Source: SZAS-7 sp964514655
GTDB lineage: Bacteria > Chlamydiota > Chlamydiia > Chlamydiales > FEN-1388
Length of the DNA stretch: 17,118 nucleotides
NCBI GenBank assembly: GCA_964514655.1
Contig: CAZEQY010000036.1
Coordinates: 1 to 17,118 of the forward strand
Reading direction: 5' to 3'
Numbering within the stretch: the first letter of the stretch is position 1; the number at the start of each line of letters is the position of its first letter. Positions 7,601 through 15,801 of this stretch are shown piece by piece. Position numbers and translations under genes: made by a program. A model generated the notes under the pieces. The model did no database searches. It was not told where the DNA came from and saw only the letters and a program-made list of their open reading frames with translations.

Positions 7601-10600
7601 ATCGCTACTATAAAGGGCTGCTTGAAGAAGATACTGAAGATGAATTTGAGCAAGTCGTTGCTCAATATATAAACGAGCAAAATCTTCCACCATCATTTAG
7701 AGCACTTAGATCTATAGCTCACCTTGCAACCTTTAGACCCCATCAGGGGCCTAAAACACTAAAGAAAATTGAACGCCCATTTATGCAAGGGAAGCACGCT
7801 GTCATAAAAACCGGGGCTAACTGGAATGGCGGCCATGTAATTTGTGAACGAAACTTTGATTCTCTTGTTCGCACACTAAATCCTACAGCCAACCTCATAG
7901 CTACTTCTGATGCCTACAAATTTATCAAAGCCCCCGGCAAACACTCGCAAATGGCAACCATCATTCGCGTGCAAGAGGAAGTCTCTTCAAAAGAGCCACA
8001 GGTTTTTGCAAATAGGATGACTGCCCAAGAAAAAATGAACCTTGAGATGGCTACTCTGCATAAAGCCGATATGGTAGTTCGTATCCTTGCCTTTTTTGCA
8101 CATGCCCCAGAAAAACTTGAAGAACTGCCCTTTAGAGAATTTTTTAGTCATTGTCTACTCAATGTTGGGGCCATGCAAAAACAGATTGAAGAAGAGCCAA
8201 CCTTCACAACACATATTACTGCCTTCTTTGAGCGGGCATTCGAAAACCCCATACTAAAACGCAATACCGAAGCCTATCAAGCCCTTGTAGAGCTTGCTCT
8301 ACGCCTTAACACCCTGCACGGCGTTTGCCCTACTATCAAAGAGCGTCTTAGGGCGTTGATCGCTAATAATCCACTTCCAAAACTCATTAACACCTTGGTC
8401 TACTCCTATCATGGAATAGACGTTCTTGCATTGCCTGACCAAGAGCGTAAGCAGGCCCTTGCAGATATTTTGCTCTATCAGCAAGTTGTACAACTGCCTG
8501 CCACTCATCAAACAGCAGAGGCTATCTACCAGAGATACTTTGGATATTCCTCCTCATCAAGTCGTACTCTTTTTGACTCTATAAGCACTGCTACGAACTG
8601 CCTGGTGAGAAGTGGAAGCATCCCTTCTAGTGATGAGACGAGCCTTTTTTATAAAGAAAACGGCGTACGCTACATAAAGGCAACCGGCGATATCTATCTA
8701 GAGATAAAAGGTAAAAGCTATCAACTCGTTTCTGCTAGAGAGCTAGGAAAACATGCCTACTGGCTAGATAGAAAAACGAATACGCTTATAGCGACTGAAG
8801 GATCAAAATTAGTAGAGACACTTACTGTCACCAAAACAGCCGATGGCTGTTACCAAAAAACAAATCCAGAAGCTCCCGTTGACTTAAAAAATGCAACTCA
8901 TGGCCTTAGCTTACTTTCTTGGATGCTTCCGCTAACAGAAATAGAGGCATACTGCGCTTACGAAAACCCCGAAAAAATCAGCCGAATAAAGCTTGCTCGC
9001 TATGATCTTACCTTTGTTTCTAAGGTTATCAACGGTAAAGAAGAAATGACGCTTGTTGACAAGTACCATAACTACTTTATAAGGCGAAATCAGGTACATC
9101 CTGCCCTTACAAACATCCCCCAATACCTACTACTTGAAAACGCTAAAGGAGAGCTACTAGTACTTATTCCAAATCAGTCTGGAGTAACATCTATAGCCAC
9201 ATACCTTGCATCAAGCCTTGCAGGCATAAAGACCCCTCACGTTGTATCACGACTTATTGAAGAGCACTCTGAAAATAAAACACACCAATACTTTGCCTTC
9301 AGCATAAACCGTAAAGGCGAATTAGAGACTAACGACCCTAGCTCTATTAGCAACCGAATAGTAGACTTCATCAACAAAAATGACCCTACAGAATGTAAAA
9401 AATGGCTGCAAAGACTTGATGACATCGCAAAAACTGAAAGCCTACCTGAGAAGGTATTTACAGACTGCCAGCTTGCACTCGTCCCCCTCCTAGCAATGCC
9501 GGATGTAGAGTGGATAGGTATAGGGCTTAAACTTACTGCTATATTGCGTGCAAACTCACTACTGCCTCAGCAAGAAAAAAAAGCCCCCTTCTCTAAGACC
9601 TTTCTAAAAGATTTTATTGATTTTGGCGATGGAACCCTTATATACTGGACGCTTTTGCAGCTTGGCTATACAACATACCTTGAGCAGTTAGATCGTGGTG
9701 CAGAACGCGTGCTAGATGCACATGAAGAGCTAACGCTACTTCAGGAACTTGGCAAGATAAGTAGCGACCTTGTGAGAGAAGCATTTCCGACAAACTCCAA
9801 GGCGCTTGATGCCATTTTTGACCCTCAAGGCATGCTTGAGCAGCTTGCCATGTGCCCATCACTTGTTCATCGTTACCATAAAATCAAACAAGAGCTCGGA
9901 GAAAAAATCACGCTAAGAGAAGCTTGTAACTACTTTCTTTTCCTTGGTTTTACTCCTCTTCCTCACGAAAAGAGCACTTTAGAAAGTGCATTAGACACCA
10001 TTCAAAGCTCAGTTGATACAGTAACAAGCTTGTTTACAATCAAAGGTAAACCTATTATCGACAAAGAATTTGCAGCTAAAGTGGCCCGCGTCGGGATGAT
10101 GGGCCTTTCAGAACATCGTTCTGCAAATACCACACGCAATTTTACCCATATATCTCTTAATAAAATACTTTTAAGGCATTGTCCAACTATTAAAGAGGAT
10201 ATCGCATCGATAAAACCTACCATACGAACAAACTTTACTATGCAGCTCGCTTTACAAGCCCCAGCCTATTTTTGCTTAGCATCAGGAATTTGCCCTACCG
10301 GACTATCTCATGAAGAGCAAGAACGCTTTAGAGCAAAGTCACTAGAATTTAAAAGGCAGCTCAACCACCTGCATGGTGAATTTTCAGCCAAAGAAAACCA
10401 GCTTATCGCCCTTTTCCAAGGTATAGCAAATAGCTCAAAACCAGTTGCTCCACTAGTTGCTAGGTTAGAAGAATTTTGGAGGCGATCTGACTATACGCCC
10501 GATAATGTGGCAAAAACAAAAGAAGAAATCGAGTTAGCACATGCTGCAGGCGACCTTGTAACTAGCGTAAGAGAGCATGTTAGAGATGGCTTTCGCAAGC

Positions 10601-13600
10601 CTTTGATCCACCCAGAACTTGTTCAGCACGCAAAATCAAAGGCTAGCAGCTGGGTTAAACAGGGACCTGTCAAGGTATTGCAGGATATTGCCCACTATGC
10701 AAGCTATATCTACAACCCATTCACGATCATCAAATACTCTCGATGGGCCTACAAAGCTCTTTGGTCAATACGAAAGGTTGTGGATGCCACCAATACAGTT
10801 TCTGCATTACAAACGCAAACACCAACAGCTCTAGGTAGCAATTATTCAAACAGTCAAATAAAAAAAAGCATACAAGAACGTGAAGATAAGCTTAGCACTT
10901 TGTTTGATCATATGCTGACAGAGTATTTTGATGTATCTGAAACAAAAGAAGAAAGCGACGAGCTACCTGTAAAGGAATACACCACAACAAAAAATAAGGC
11001 ATCGATAAAACGCGCCTTTGAACGGCTTAACGAGAGCGTAAAAGATTTTTACAATAGACCTCAGGATGCTAAAACCGTCATTCGCCTAAAGCCTGATAAA
11101 GACCCCCAAGAGCTTGCATATCAGCTTGAGCAGGTAAAGCAGCAAATTTCTCTCTACACCAAAAGCCTTGTACAAGATGTAGAACGCTTTGTCAATGACC
11201 AACTCAATAGCGGTAAAAAGCCACACCAGATCAAGCGAGCGATGACCTTTAAAGAGATTGAAAACCTCTTTATAAAGGGCAAAGAAAAAACTCTATTCCC
11301 AAATAACCCAGAACACCTTTTGCTGCTCCAAGAAAAACTCTACCTCTATCAGGTGACAAATTCTAAAGCAGAGGGCCTCTATAGCGCTACAAGTGTCGAT
11401 GCAATTGGAAATGCCCTTGCTCGAAAGCGGGTTTATAGATTTGATGAAGAACAAGATGAAAAGTGGCTTCGAGCAAAACTTGCCTTTGAGTCACGATCCG
11501 GCAACTTCCTCTGGAAAAAGCCCATGCAGCAGCTAAAGAAAATGCTCTTTAGCGGCCATAAAAAGCAAGTCCTAGAGCTCATCATGGCAAGCGGAAAGAA
11601 CTACTACGCAATACCTACAAGTGATTATATGCTTGCAGATGGTGAACATGTAGTCTTTAATATCTTTCCCCCTGCATTAGCAGCAGCATTTATACAAAAT
11701 TCAAGCAAGCAATCGCGCCTGATGTTTGACCAGCAAACAGCAAGCAGCAAATTTACTCGCGATAAGGGCTGGACAGCAGATTCAGCGCGCGCTTTTTACA
11801 ATGCGCTCAATGCCACAAGGCAGAATCAAGGCCACTTTGACATGACACCGGTTGATGCGCAAGCGTGCGAACTAAAGTTTATTGAACTTGCCTTAGCAAG
11901 AAAAACAGATAGTGTGCTTGCCCATCTTAAAGAGTCGCTAAAGCTCATGCGTAAACGTGGAATCGCCCTACCCGATGAAGCCCACGACGCCTTTTATTGC
12001 CGAAAAGAGCTAAACTACCCGCTGGGCGCACCAAAAACCCTCGATACAAGCTATACAGCACTTATCAACGAAGTCTGTTTTCACCTAGCTAAACTGCCGA
12101 TACCGTTAAAAAAGGGCACATGGCATAAAATTGATGAAGCTGAATACCTAGAAAAGATTCAGCCCATTTTGGCAAGAGAGCTCTGCAAGTGGCAAGAACT
12201 TGGCCTTAGCCCCGATCAGTATGAGGAATGCATTGCCCATATCACAGGCAAGCTTGACTACATCCCTGACTTTCCGCATAAAGCCGAGATTGATCTTTTA
12301 AAGGGCATGCTAACAAAACTTCTTCCACACATACTTGGCAAGATTATCGACGTTGATTTTTGCGACTCTAAAGATCCACAAGAGGACTTTGCAAAGCCAA
12401 GTTCTGCAAACATGGCTCCACAAAGCGCATCTGTCATCCAAAACCCATTTGAAGCCTATGCCAAAACGTGCCTACTTAGACTACGAAGGCGAATACCGAC
12501 ATCGAAGATGGCCTCCTTTTTATCCTCGCTACAAAAAAGTGCTGAAGAAGAACGCTTAAAACGAAAAATCAACTACCTAGCTACTGCTAGCGCCAAAGTC
12601 TTTCACTCTTTTGGACTTGGCATCAGCCTAGATAAAGTAACCTCCCAAAACTTTTCTGATATCGTCGACAAGATGGTGGAGTCGGATAGAGCAGTATTAG
12701 AATACACCCAGGCTAAGATAAACCCCAAAATTCGCTACTACCCAAGAAAAATATCCAGTAACGCGCAAAATTTTGCCTCCATGTTTTCTGGATTTTATGC
12801 AGATACCGGCTCTCCCTATAATCCAGGAAGCTTTCCACAGGGAACAGAGGTAATATGGGATAAGGGCACGCTTGGAGAGACAATAGATATCCTGCGACGA
12901 AAATGTAGCGACCCCAAATCTATCAAAGTGCTAAGTACAGATGATCCCCTACAGGCTTTAGACGAGATTTTACACAGCTTTGAGCCGCATGATAGGGTGA
13001 TTGGAGATCATGGACCTGTTTTTCGCGGTATACCAAATATCGAAATTGCTAAGAGGATGCTAGAATTTATCACAGCTCATCGCAGCGATATTCACGGCGT
13101 TGCTTTCTTTCATAACGATAAGGAAATGATTTTAGAAAAAGGCTCATCTACTCCTATACTTCTTCAAGATAGCACCATCCCTAAAGAAGAGCGCTTTACC
13201 TACTTTGACCAAGACCATACTTTTGGGGCAAACATCCCTCAAGGCGACAATGCAGGCATAGTAGCTACCTATGGCGAAAACTCTATCATGGCACTTTTTG
13301 CACAGACGATATGGCGAATGCGCGGGCTAAAGAACGCTAATCAAACCATAAAAATTGCAACGACGCGTCCTGTCGTAAATGCTATGCATATTGACAAAAG
13401 CACGCCGAATATCGACGACATCATTACCTTTTTACAAGAAAATGAAGGCAATATCAGCGAAAATAACGACTATGATTCTGACAAACACAAGCTTCATGAT
13501 ATCGTCAGAAGGTCGATACTAGATAAAGCACTAGATGCCCCAAGTCTTGATGAAACTTGTGATGTAGCCTGCGCCTATATGGACTTTTTAGCGCCAAAGC

Positions 13601-14520
13601 TAGAAGATGATCCATCTGTCCTTTACGGCATGGTGGATGCTGTTGTTGACTCATCTCAAGCGATGAATCTCTATAAAGATGAACTTGCACGCGTTGTCAG
13701 CACGGATCATGTACTAGATGAGCTAGAGGCATTTCCTTTAGGCACCTACCCTGCAAAAGTGCCTTTAGCAACATCTGACCTTGGTCTTGAAATGCAGGTA
13801 GAGCAAAATCAAGATCAAGAAGTAGCTCTACATCAAAACATCAATCAGGACGTTCATCAAGATCAGGTCGTAAGCGAACAGTATGGCTCAGTTGTTGAGC
13901 CAGCATTTATACCATGGCCAGAAGATCTTGACCCAACAAATCTCGCATCATGGCCAAGCCTCACGTCTCTTCAGGATGTTTTACAAGAGGCCTATTTACC
14001 GTCTGTAGAAGCGATTGCCACACACATAAGCCAAGAGCTATTTGTATCGCCTAACTTTTGCTCTGTAACACCCTCTTTTGGCCCATTCCAAAAGCCAATT
14101 TTTGAGATTCTCATCGTAAAAAAAGGTGATGAGCAGAAACTTATCCTCCTAGATCAAAAAGAAGCAAACTACTGGCGAAACCTCTTAGAAAATGAGCGCC
14201 AAAAAGATGAAGTATTTGACCCCACAGTCCAGATTGCGCTCTATGACGTTGCTTTAGGAGCAGTCGTTAGTTCCGGCAAAACGCCCATGAACAAGCTAGA
14301 CATGCTGTTTCAGCGCTTACTCGTCATGCTAAAATTCCTCAATGGCACGGTACACTATTCAGAAAGCGAGCGCACCCTCATTTCGCGCTGGATAGAAAAA
14401 TGTGGCCTCAAAAAGATGAAATCCGCCTTCATGGATCTCTACGAACTGCATAAAACAGACCCCTTTGAAGCAAGCGACATCGACATCACTTTTAAGACAA
14501 TAGCCCAGAAAAATCAATAA
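4615..14520 (+). CDS. Giant (about 3,300-residue) DUF3638/DUF3645-like protein with degenerate SF2-helicase-like core
   Basis: One uninterrupted frame encodes about 3,301 residues (numbered from the ATG at 4615). The C-terminal third keeps the order of the giant DUF3638/DUF3645 family: IMASGKN (2323-2329) where a Walker A loop G-GKT is expected, DEAH (2454-2457) as Walker B followed by a relic of the family's ELNYPLG block, IGDHGPVFRG, then YFDQDHTFGA (2863-2872) and QTIWRMRG (2897-2904), matching helicase motifs V and VI. Walker A is altered (Gly to Ala, Thr to Asn), so ATP hydrolysis is doubtful. Hydrophobic helices at about 630-652 and 655-680 may insert in a membrane. A Q/N/D-rich linker lies at 3063-3086. 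The N-terminal 600 residues are mostly helical. Neither start has a Shine-Dalgarno site; GTG 4588 would add nine residues. The biological role is unknown, and effector function is only inferred from its neighbours. Confidence 0.9.
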   Translation: MGIVNTNKTEKTLQFLPLQAIKGGLGRLAAKIQSEFTIFTGKFSKNIHIEKLADPLRRPITRIFSKIIGTYEKQAPIAPLFKDAELPKIGNPEAEKIAIHNDSLLRTVENVIAKPVGQDAISFFAQTHGPVDHKKPLDYLEELPEFAQSKELLEAIKKGVTHQETLQKIIENNSEQELEALAKKCSDDTINLASGKSIFLPFTLKNDTNIGRKQITQVLKSVEKSLSGIGDQFSSVEKEVTECAKKQKDTLKNQGMRIFPESWCTSIEKSVAQDIQELFIDSCSHVQGEEAAERLWQSLVEHGLTGTIDRTIQSALREQLTSIESTSTKTIDQLVANIPSEAKTLLGEYGYPINDAHGWIELTKQENNTLRVSIYTKASLLDLPGPIPLVFENVPVDAFDPEQFYRLFSYQAWPAWKKANSFTFTDFSQGFLAALQVPPNLSRDEDEQKHALFAETTSSPSSQLFALIGAKMSNTPQLLQFQLQKKALLDAWAAKERGKPLLDLGMRLLTNAKKLHTQHAISDTELRRVDATYVELTMSITAEKQKNPLQDIAQALPVLREVLVEVFGEDIGKNFDAVVKDLPKDPLRASTTSSPSLASTFISHIQKFRLSPYHVMRLLVDSFRIIYDPVLGSILSLTINAILMLVIPGYVFLNPTFYAFVGKMVVQFGLKILYQILPVEMRQYLDAVYGVISDVKDHIIKRLKINCLKAVVHFVVDKNVLNKALLNVQSFQQWFTKNGELSFALSGHSVKRQDFAFIPIQIPFYKGGTLQGLFTAPQEPVINPATIHEEINKWLETCPSFNSLKHEYLVKLIRSLPIPASSAANPFWDGLQNSQETIKSLSALASELVESYKLLWHPRDGSIAATDQEAVQLVSLHALYSMIDYLARKDPESRLRPELQSNPCYLMEWTSSFIAQVPDSKTYNQLQDIARYFDFDIHTRYTKAEIDARRTNCLFTEKPPEVGWKEYLLPFTSSWMIDASYSTIVKLHEHPNSPDYRYYKGLLEEDTEDEFEQVVAQYINEQNLPPSFRALRSIAHLATFRPHQGPKTLKKIERPFMQGKHAVIKTGANWNGGHVICERNFDSLVRTLNPTANLIATSDAYKFIKAPGKHSQMATIIRVQEEVSSKEPQVFANRMTAQEKMNLEMATLHKADMVVRILAFFAHAPEKLEELPFREFFSHCLLNVGAMQKQIEEEPTFTTHITAFFERAFENPILKRNTEAYQALVELALRLNTLHGVCPTIKERLRALIANNPLPKLINTLVYSYHGIDVLALPDQERKQALADILLYQQVVQLPATHQTAEAIYQRYFGYSSSSSRTLFDSISTATNCLVRSGSIPSSDETSLFYKENGVRYIKATGDIYLEIKGKSYQLVSARELGKHAYWLDRKTNTLIATEGSKLVETLTVTKTADGCYQKTNPEAPVDLKNATHGLSLLSWMLPLTEIEAYCAYENPEKISRIKLARYDLTFVSKVINGKEEMTLVDKYHNYFIRRNQVHPALTNIPQYLLLENAKGELLVLIPNQSGVTSIATYLASSLAGIKTPHVVSRLIEEHSENKTHQYFAFSINRKGELETNDPSSISNRIVDFINKNDPTECKKWLQRLDDIAKTESLPEKVFTDCQLALVPLLAMPDVEWIGIGLKLTAILRANSLLPQQEKKAPFSKTFLKDFIDFGDGTLIYWTLLQLGYTTYLEQLDRGAERVLDAHEELTLLQELGKISSDLVREAFPTNSKALDAIFDPQGMLEQLAMCPSLVHRYHKIKQELGEKITLREACNYFLFLGFTPLPHEKSTLESALDTIQSSVDTVTSLFTIKGKPIIDKEFAAKVARVGMMGLSEHRSANTTRNFTHISLNKILLRHCPTIKEDIASIKPTIRTNFTMQLALQAPAYFCLASGICPTGLSHEEQERFRAKSLEFKRQLNHLHGEFSAKENQLIALFQGIANSSKPVAPLVARLEEFWRRSDYTPDNVAKTKEEIELAHAAGDLVTSVREHVRDGFRKPLIHPELVQHAKSKASSWVKQGPVKVLQDIAHYASYIYNPFTIIKYSRWAYKALWSIRKVVDATNTVSALQTQTPTALGSNYSNSQIKKSIQEREDKLSTLFDHMLTEYFDVSETKEESDELPVKEYTTTKNKASIKRAFERLNESVKDFYNRPQDAKTVIRLKPDKDPQELAYQLEQVKQQISLYTKSLVQDVERFVNDQLNSGKKPHQIKRAMTFKEIENLFIKGKEKTLFPNNPEHLLLLQEKLYLYQVTNSKAEGLYSATSVDAIGNALARKRVYRFDEEQDEKWLRAKLAFESRSGNFLWKKPMQQLKKMLFSGHKKQVLELIMASGKNYYAIPTSDYMLADGEHVVFNIFPPALAAAFIQNSSKQSRLMFDQQTASSKFTRDKGWTADSARAFYNALNATRQNQGHFDMTPVDAQACELKFIELALARKTDSVLAHLKESLKLMRKRGIALPDEAHDAFYCRKELNYPLGAPKTLDTSYTALINEVCFHLAKLPIPLKKGTWHKIDEAEYLEKIQPILARELCKWQELGLSPDQYEECIAHITGKLDYIPDFPHKAEIDLLKGMLTKLLPHILGKIIDVDFCDSKDPQEDFAKPSSANMAPQSASVIQNPFEAYAKTCLLRLRRRIPTSKMASFLSSLQKSAEEERLKRKINYLATASAKVFHSFGLGISLDKVTSQNFSDIVDKMVESDRAVLEYTQAKINPKIRYYPRKISSNAQNFASMFSGFYADTGSPYNPGSFPQGTEVIWDKGTLGETIDILRRKCSDPKSIKVLSTDDPLQALDEILHSFEPHDRVIGDHGPVFRGIPNIEIAKRMLEFITAHRSDIHGVAFFHNDKEMILEKGSSTPILLQDSTIPKEERFTYFDQDHTFGANIPQGDNAGIVATYGENSIMALFAQTIWRMRGLKNANQTIKIATTRPVVNAMHIDKSTPNIDDIITFLQENEGNISENNDYDSDKHKLHDIVRRSILDKALDAPSLDETCDVACAYMDFLAPKLEDDPSVLYGMVDAVVDSSQAMNLYKDELARVVSTDHVLDELEAFPLGTYPAKVPLATSDLGLEMQVEQNQDQEVALHQNINQDVHQDQVVSEQYGSVVEPAFIPWPEDLDPTNLASWPSLTSLQDVLQEAYLPSVEAIATHISQELFVSPNFCSVTPSFGPFQKPIFEILIVKKGDEQKLILLDQKEANYWRNLLENERQKDEVFDPTVQIALYDVALGAVVSSGKTPMNKLDMLFQRLLVMLKFLNGTVHYSESERTLISRWIEKCGLKKMKSAFMDLYELHKTDPFEASDIDITFKTIAQKNQ
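13792..13872 (+). repeat. Gln/Asp/Asn-rich linker coding region in the giant gene
   Basis: This stretch encodes a low-complexity segment with repeated QDQ/HQD/NQD units (for example EQNQDQEVALHQ followed by NQDVHQDQVV). It separates the helicase-like part from the conserved C-terminal domain of about 200 residues. Codons CAA/CAG with GAT/GAC alternate in an imperfect short tandem pattern. It looks like a flexible linker and is a likely place for length variation between strains. Confidence 0.65.
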
Positions 14521-14522
14521 CT

Positions 14523-15749
14523 TCATACGGGAGGTTCAAGAAACTTCTCAAGATCATTAACACTCATACGTGTGGCATCTGAAATCTTGAGTTTGCCGCT
14601 TTTTAGGGCATCATATCCCTTTTCTAACAATAATTTTAGCGTAGCAGGCTCTATTAAGACAGCATCTGAGGGTTTTATGAGCTTGTTGCGTAACATGCTA
14701 ACACCGATATCGGAATTTAGCATGCGCAAGCGATCTATCGGAATGCTATCGGCCTCTTCTTTCGTAAGCACACGCTCTTGCATAACAAGATGACGTTCAC
14801 ACACGTCCCGATATAAATCATCTAGCGCCTGGACTGTAATCTGGTTGCATCCTGTTAAGTTAAGATCGATAAGAGGCAATCTTTGGAGGTGTGGCAGCAC
14901 TGCATCCGTAAGTTCTATACACCCCGAAAGGTTCAAAGAGGTAAGAGTTCTGATGGGTAACGCCTCAAATGCAGCATCAGTAATCATTGTACAATTTCGC
15001 AGTGAAAGGTGCCTAAGGGGCCTTGATGAGAGAAGAACTACAGTATCGTTTCTGAGCCAGTGATCGCGCAATTTCTCATTATTCTCATCAGGAAAATCCA
15101 ACTCCTGCCTATCTTCCGAGAAAAATGTGATATTTGGGCAATTAGCAATAACTTCTCGTAGCTCGCTTGCTTTAAGCGTTTCGGCAGTGATGCCTTCTAG
15201 ATTAAGGCATGTAAGTTCCCTTCCATTTACCGTAACATACTCTAAAAGAGCAGCAGCTGTCCTTATGCCAAATGCCCATAGCGGAACGGCAGGATTACTG
15301 TTGATGCGCTCAATCTGTTCTACTCTTGAAAGCCTAGACCATTGAATTGCCGTTTGTGCCATAGCACGCAAGGTCTTCTTATCTAGAAACCCTACTATCA
15401 CTTTAAACAGGGGACTGTCACTGCCTGCATGAGCAATGCTTTGCATTGTTCCGGGCGTTTGAGAGTGAGCAAGGAGAAGTCGTACATCATCAAGAGGCAC
15501 ATGCTCTTTATCTTTAGGGCGCACCTTATCAAAAACTCGAATAACCTGCTCAAGGCCCTCTTGTGAAATGGCTTTATAATTATGCCGAAGACTTAAAAAC
15601 TGTTGATTATTCGCTAAAAACCGCCCAAGGGCAACCGTGTCAATTTTTCTATCACCCATTTTTTCCGCTGACTCTTCAGCGGGAAAGTAGGCATGAAACC
15701 CCTTTAGAAATTCATTAAAGTTATCGGCCGCTTGCTCAGGAAATGACAT
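14523..15749 (-). CDS. F-box-like, leucine-rich-repeat protein with C-terminal 30-residue repeats (candidate effector)
   Basis: This 408-residue protein combines three parts. Residues 112-143 resemble an F-box (LFKVIVGFL, then LRAMAQTAIQWSRLS), the motif that binds Skp1 in SCF ubiquitin ligases. Although divergent, it keeps the leucine and tryptophan spacing. Leucine-rich repeats of the cysteine-containing type follow, clearest at 245-263 (LRHLSLRNCTMITDAAF), 269-288 (LTSLNLSGCIELTDAVL) and 293-310 (LIDLNLTGCNQITVQAL), with an isolated LTCLNLEG at 179-186. The tail (327-408) has three diverged repeats about 30 residues apart. No signal peptide is visible. Bacterial F-box/LRR proteins known from amoeba-associated bacteria act as effectors in the host; that role here is inference. 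The start has GAGGG four bases before ATG. The stop lies 2 bp from the convergent giant gene. The gene may be cotranscribed with the next upstream gene. Confidence 0.85.
   Translation of the reverse strand: MSFPEQAADNFNEFLKGFHAYFPAEESAEKMGDRKIDTVALGRFLANNQQFLSLRHNYKAISQEGLEQVIRVFDKVRPKDKEHVPLDDVRLLLAHSQTPGTMQSIAHAGSDSPLFKVIVGFLDKKTLRAMAQTAIQWSRLSRVEQIERINSNPAVPLWAFGIRTAAALLEYVTVNGRELTCLNLEGITAETLKASELREVIANCPNITFFSEDRQELDFPDENNEKLRDHWLRNDTVVLLSSRPLRHLSLRNCTMITDAAFEALPIRTLTSLNLSGCIELTDAVLPHLQRLPLIDLNLTGCNQITVQALDDLYRDVCERHLVMQERVLTKEEADSIPIDRLRMLNSDIGVSMLRNKLIKPSDAVLIEPATLKLLLEKGYDALKSGKLKISDATRMSVNDLEKFLEPPV
14535..14771 (-). repeat. Three 30-residue C-terminal repeats in the LRR protein
   Basis: Residues 327-344 (VLTKEEADSIPIDRLRML), 356-375 (KLIKPSDAVLIEPATLKLLL) and 386-404 (KLKISDATRMSVNDLEKFL) align as xL-x-K/I-x-x-[DE]A-x(3,4)-x(4)-L-x-x-LL. 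They start 29 and 30 residues apart. The intervening segments also resemble each other (GVSMLRN and GYDALKSG). Similar G-x-x-AL-x-x-G repeats occur in proteins of Legionella and other amoeba-associated bacteria, as I recall. Confidence 0.6.
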
Positions 15750-15771
15750 GGCACCCTCATCCTCTATTCTC

Positions 15772-15801
15772 TCTTTAAATACTTCTTTTAAATAATGTCA
15801 A
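15772..15801 (-). promoter_or_regulatory. TTGACA plus paired ATTTAAA element upstream of the LRR gene
   Basis: On the minus strand TTGACA (15796-15801) overlaps the stop codon of the upstream gene. It is followed by ATTTAAA (15787-15793) and ATTTAAAGA (15772-15780), with starts 13 bases apart. The second copy sits in TATTTAAAG, which may serve as the -10 region, although the spacing to TTGACA is short. The same arrangement precedes the next gene (16668-16699), so this may be a regulator-binding site, a shared promoter type or both. Confidence 0.45.

Noticed and set aside
13792..13872. Possible CRISPR-like or tandem DNA repeat
   Set aside because: The repetition is at the amino-acid level (Q/D/N-rich linker) and imperfect in DNA. 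There are no uniform repeats and spacers.
15750..15797. A standard sigma70-type promoter for the LRR gene
   Set aside because: TTGACA is perfect, but no TATAAT-like box lies 16-18 bases downstream; only TATTTA at 14 bases. It is described as a shared element rather than a firm promoter.
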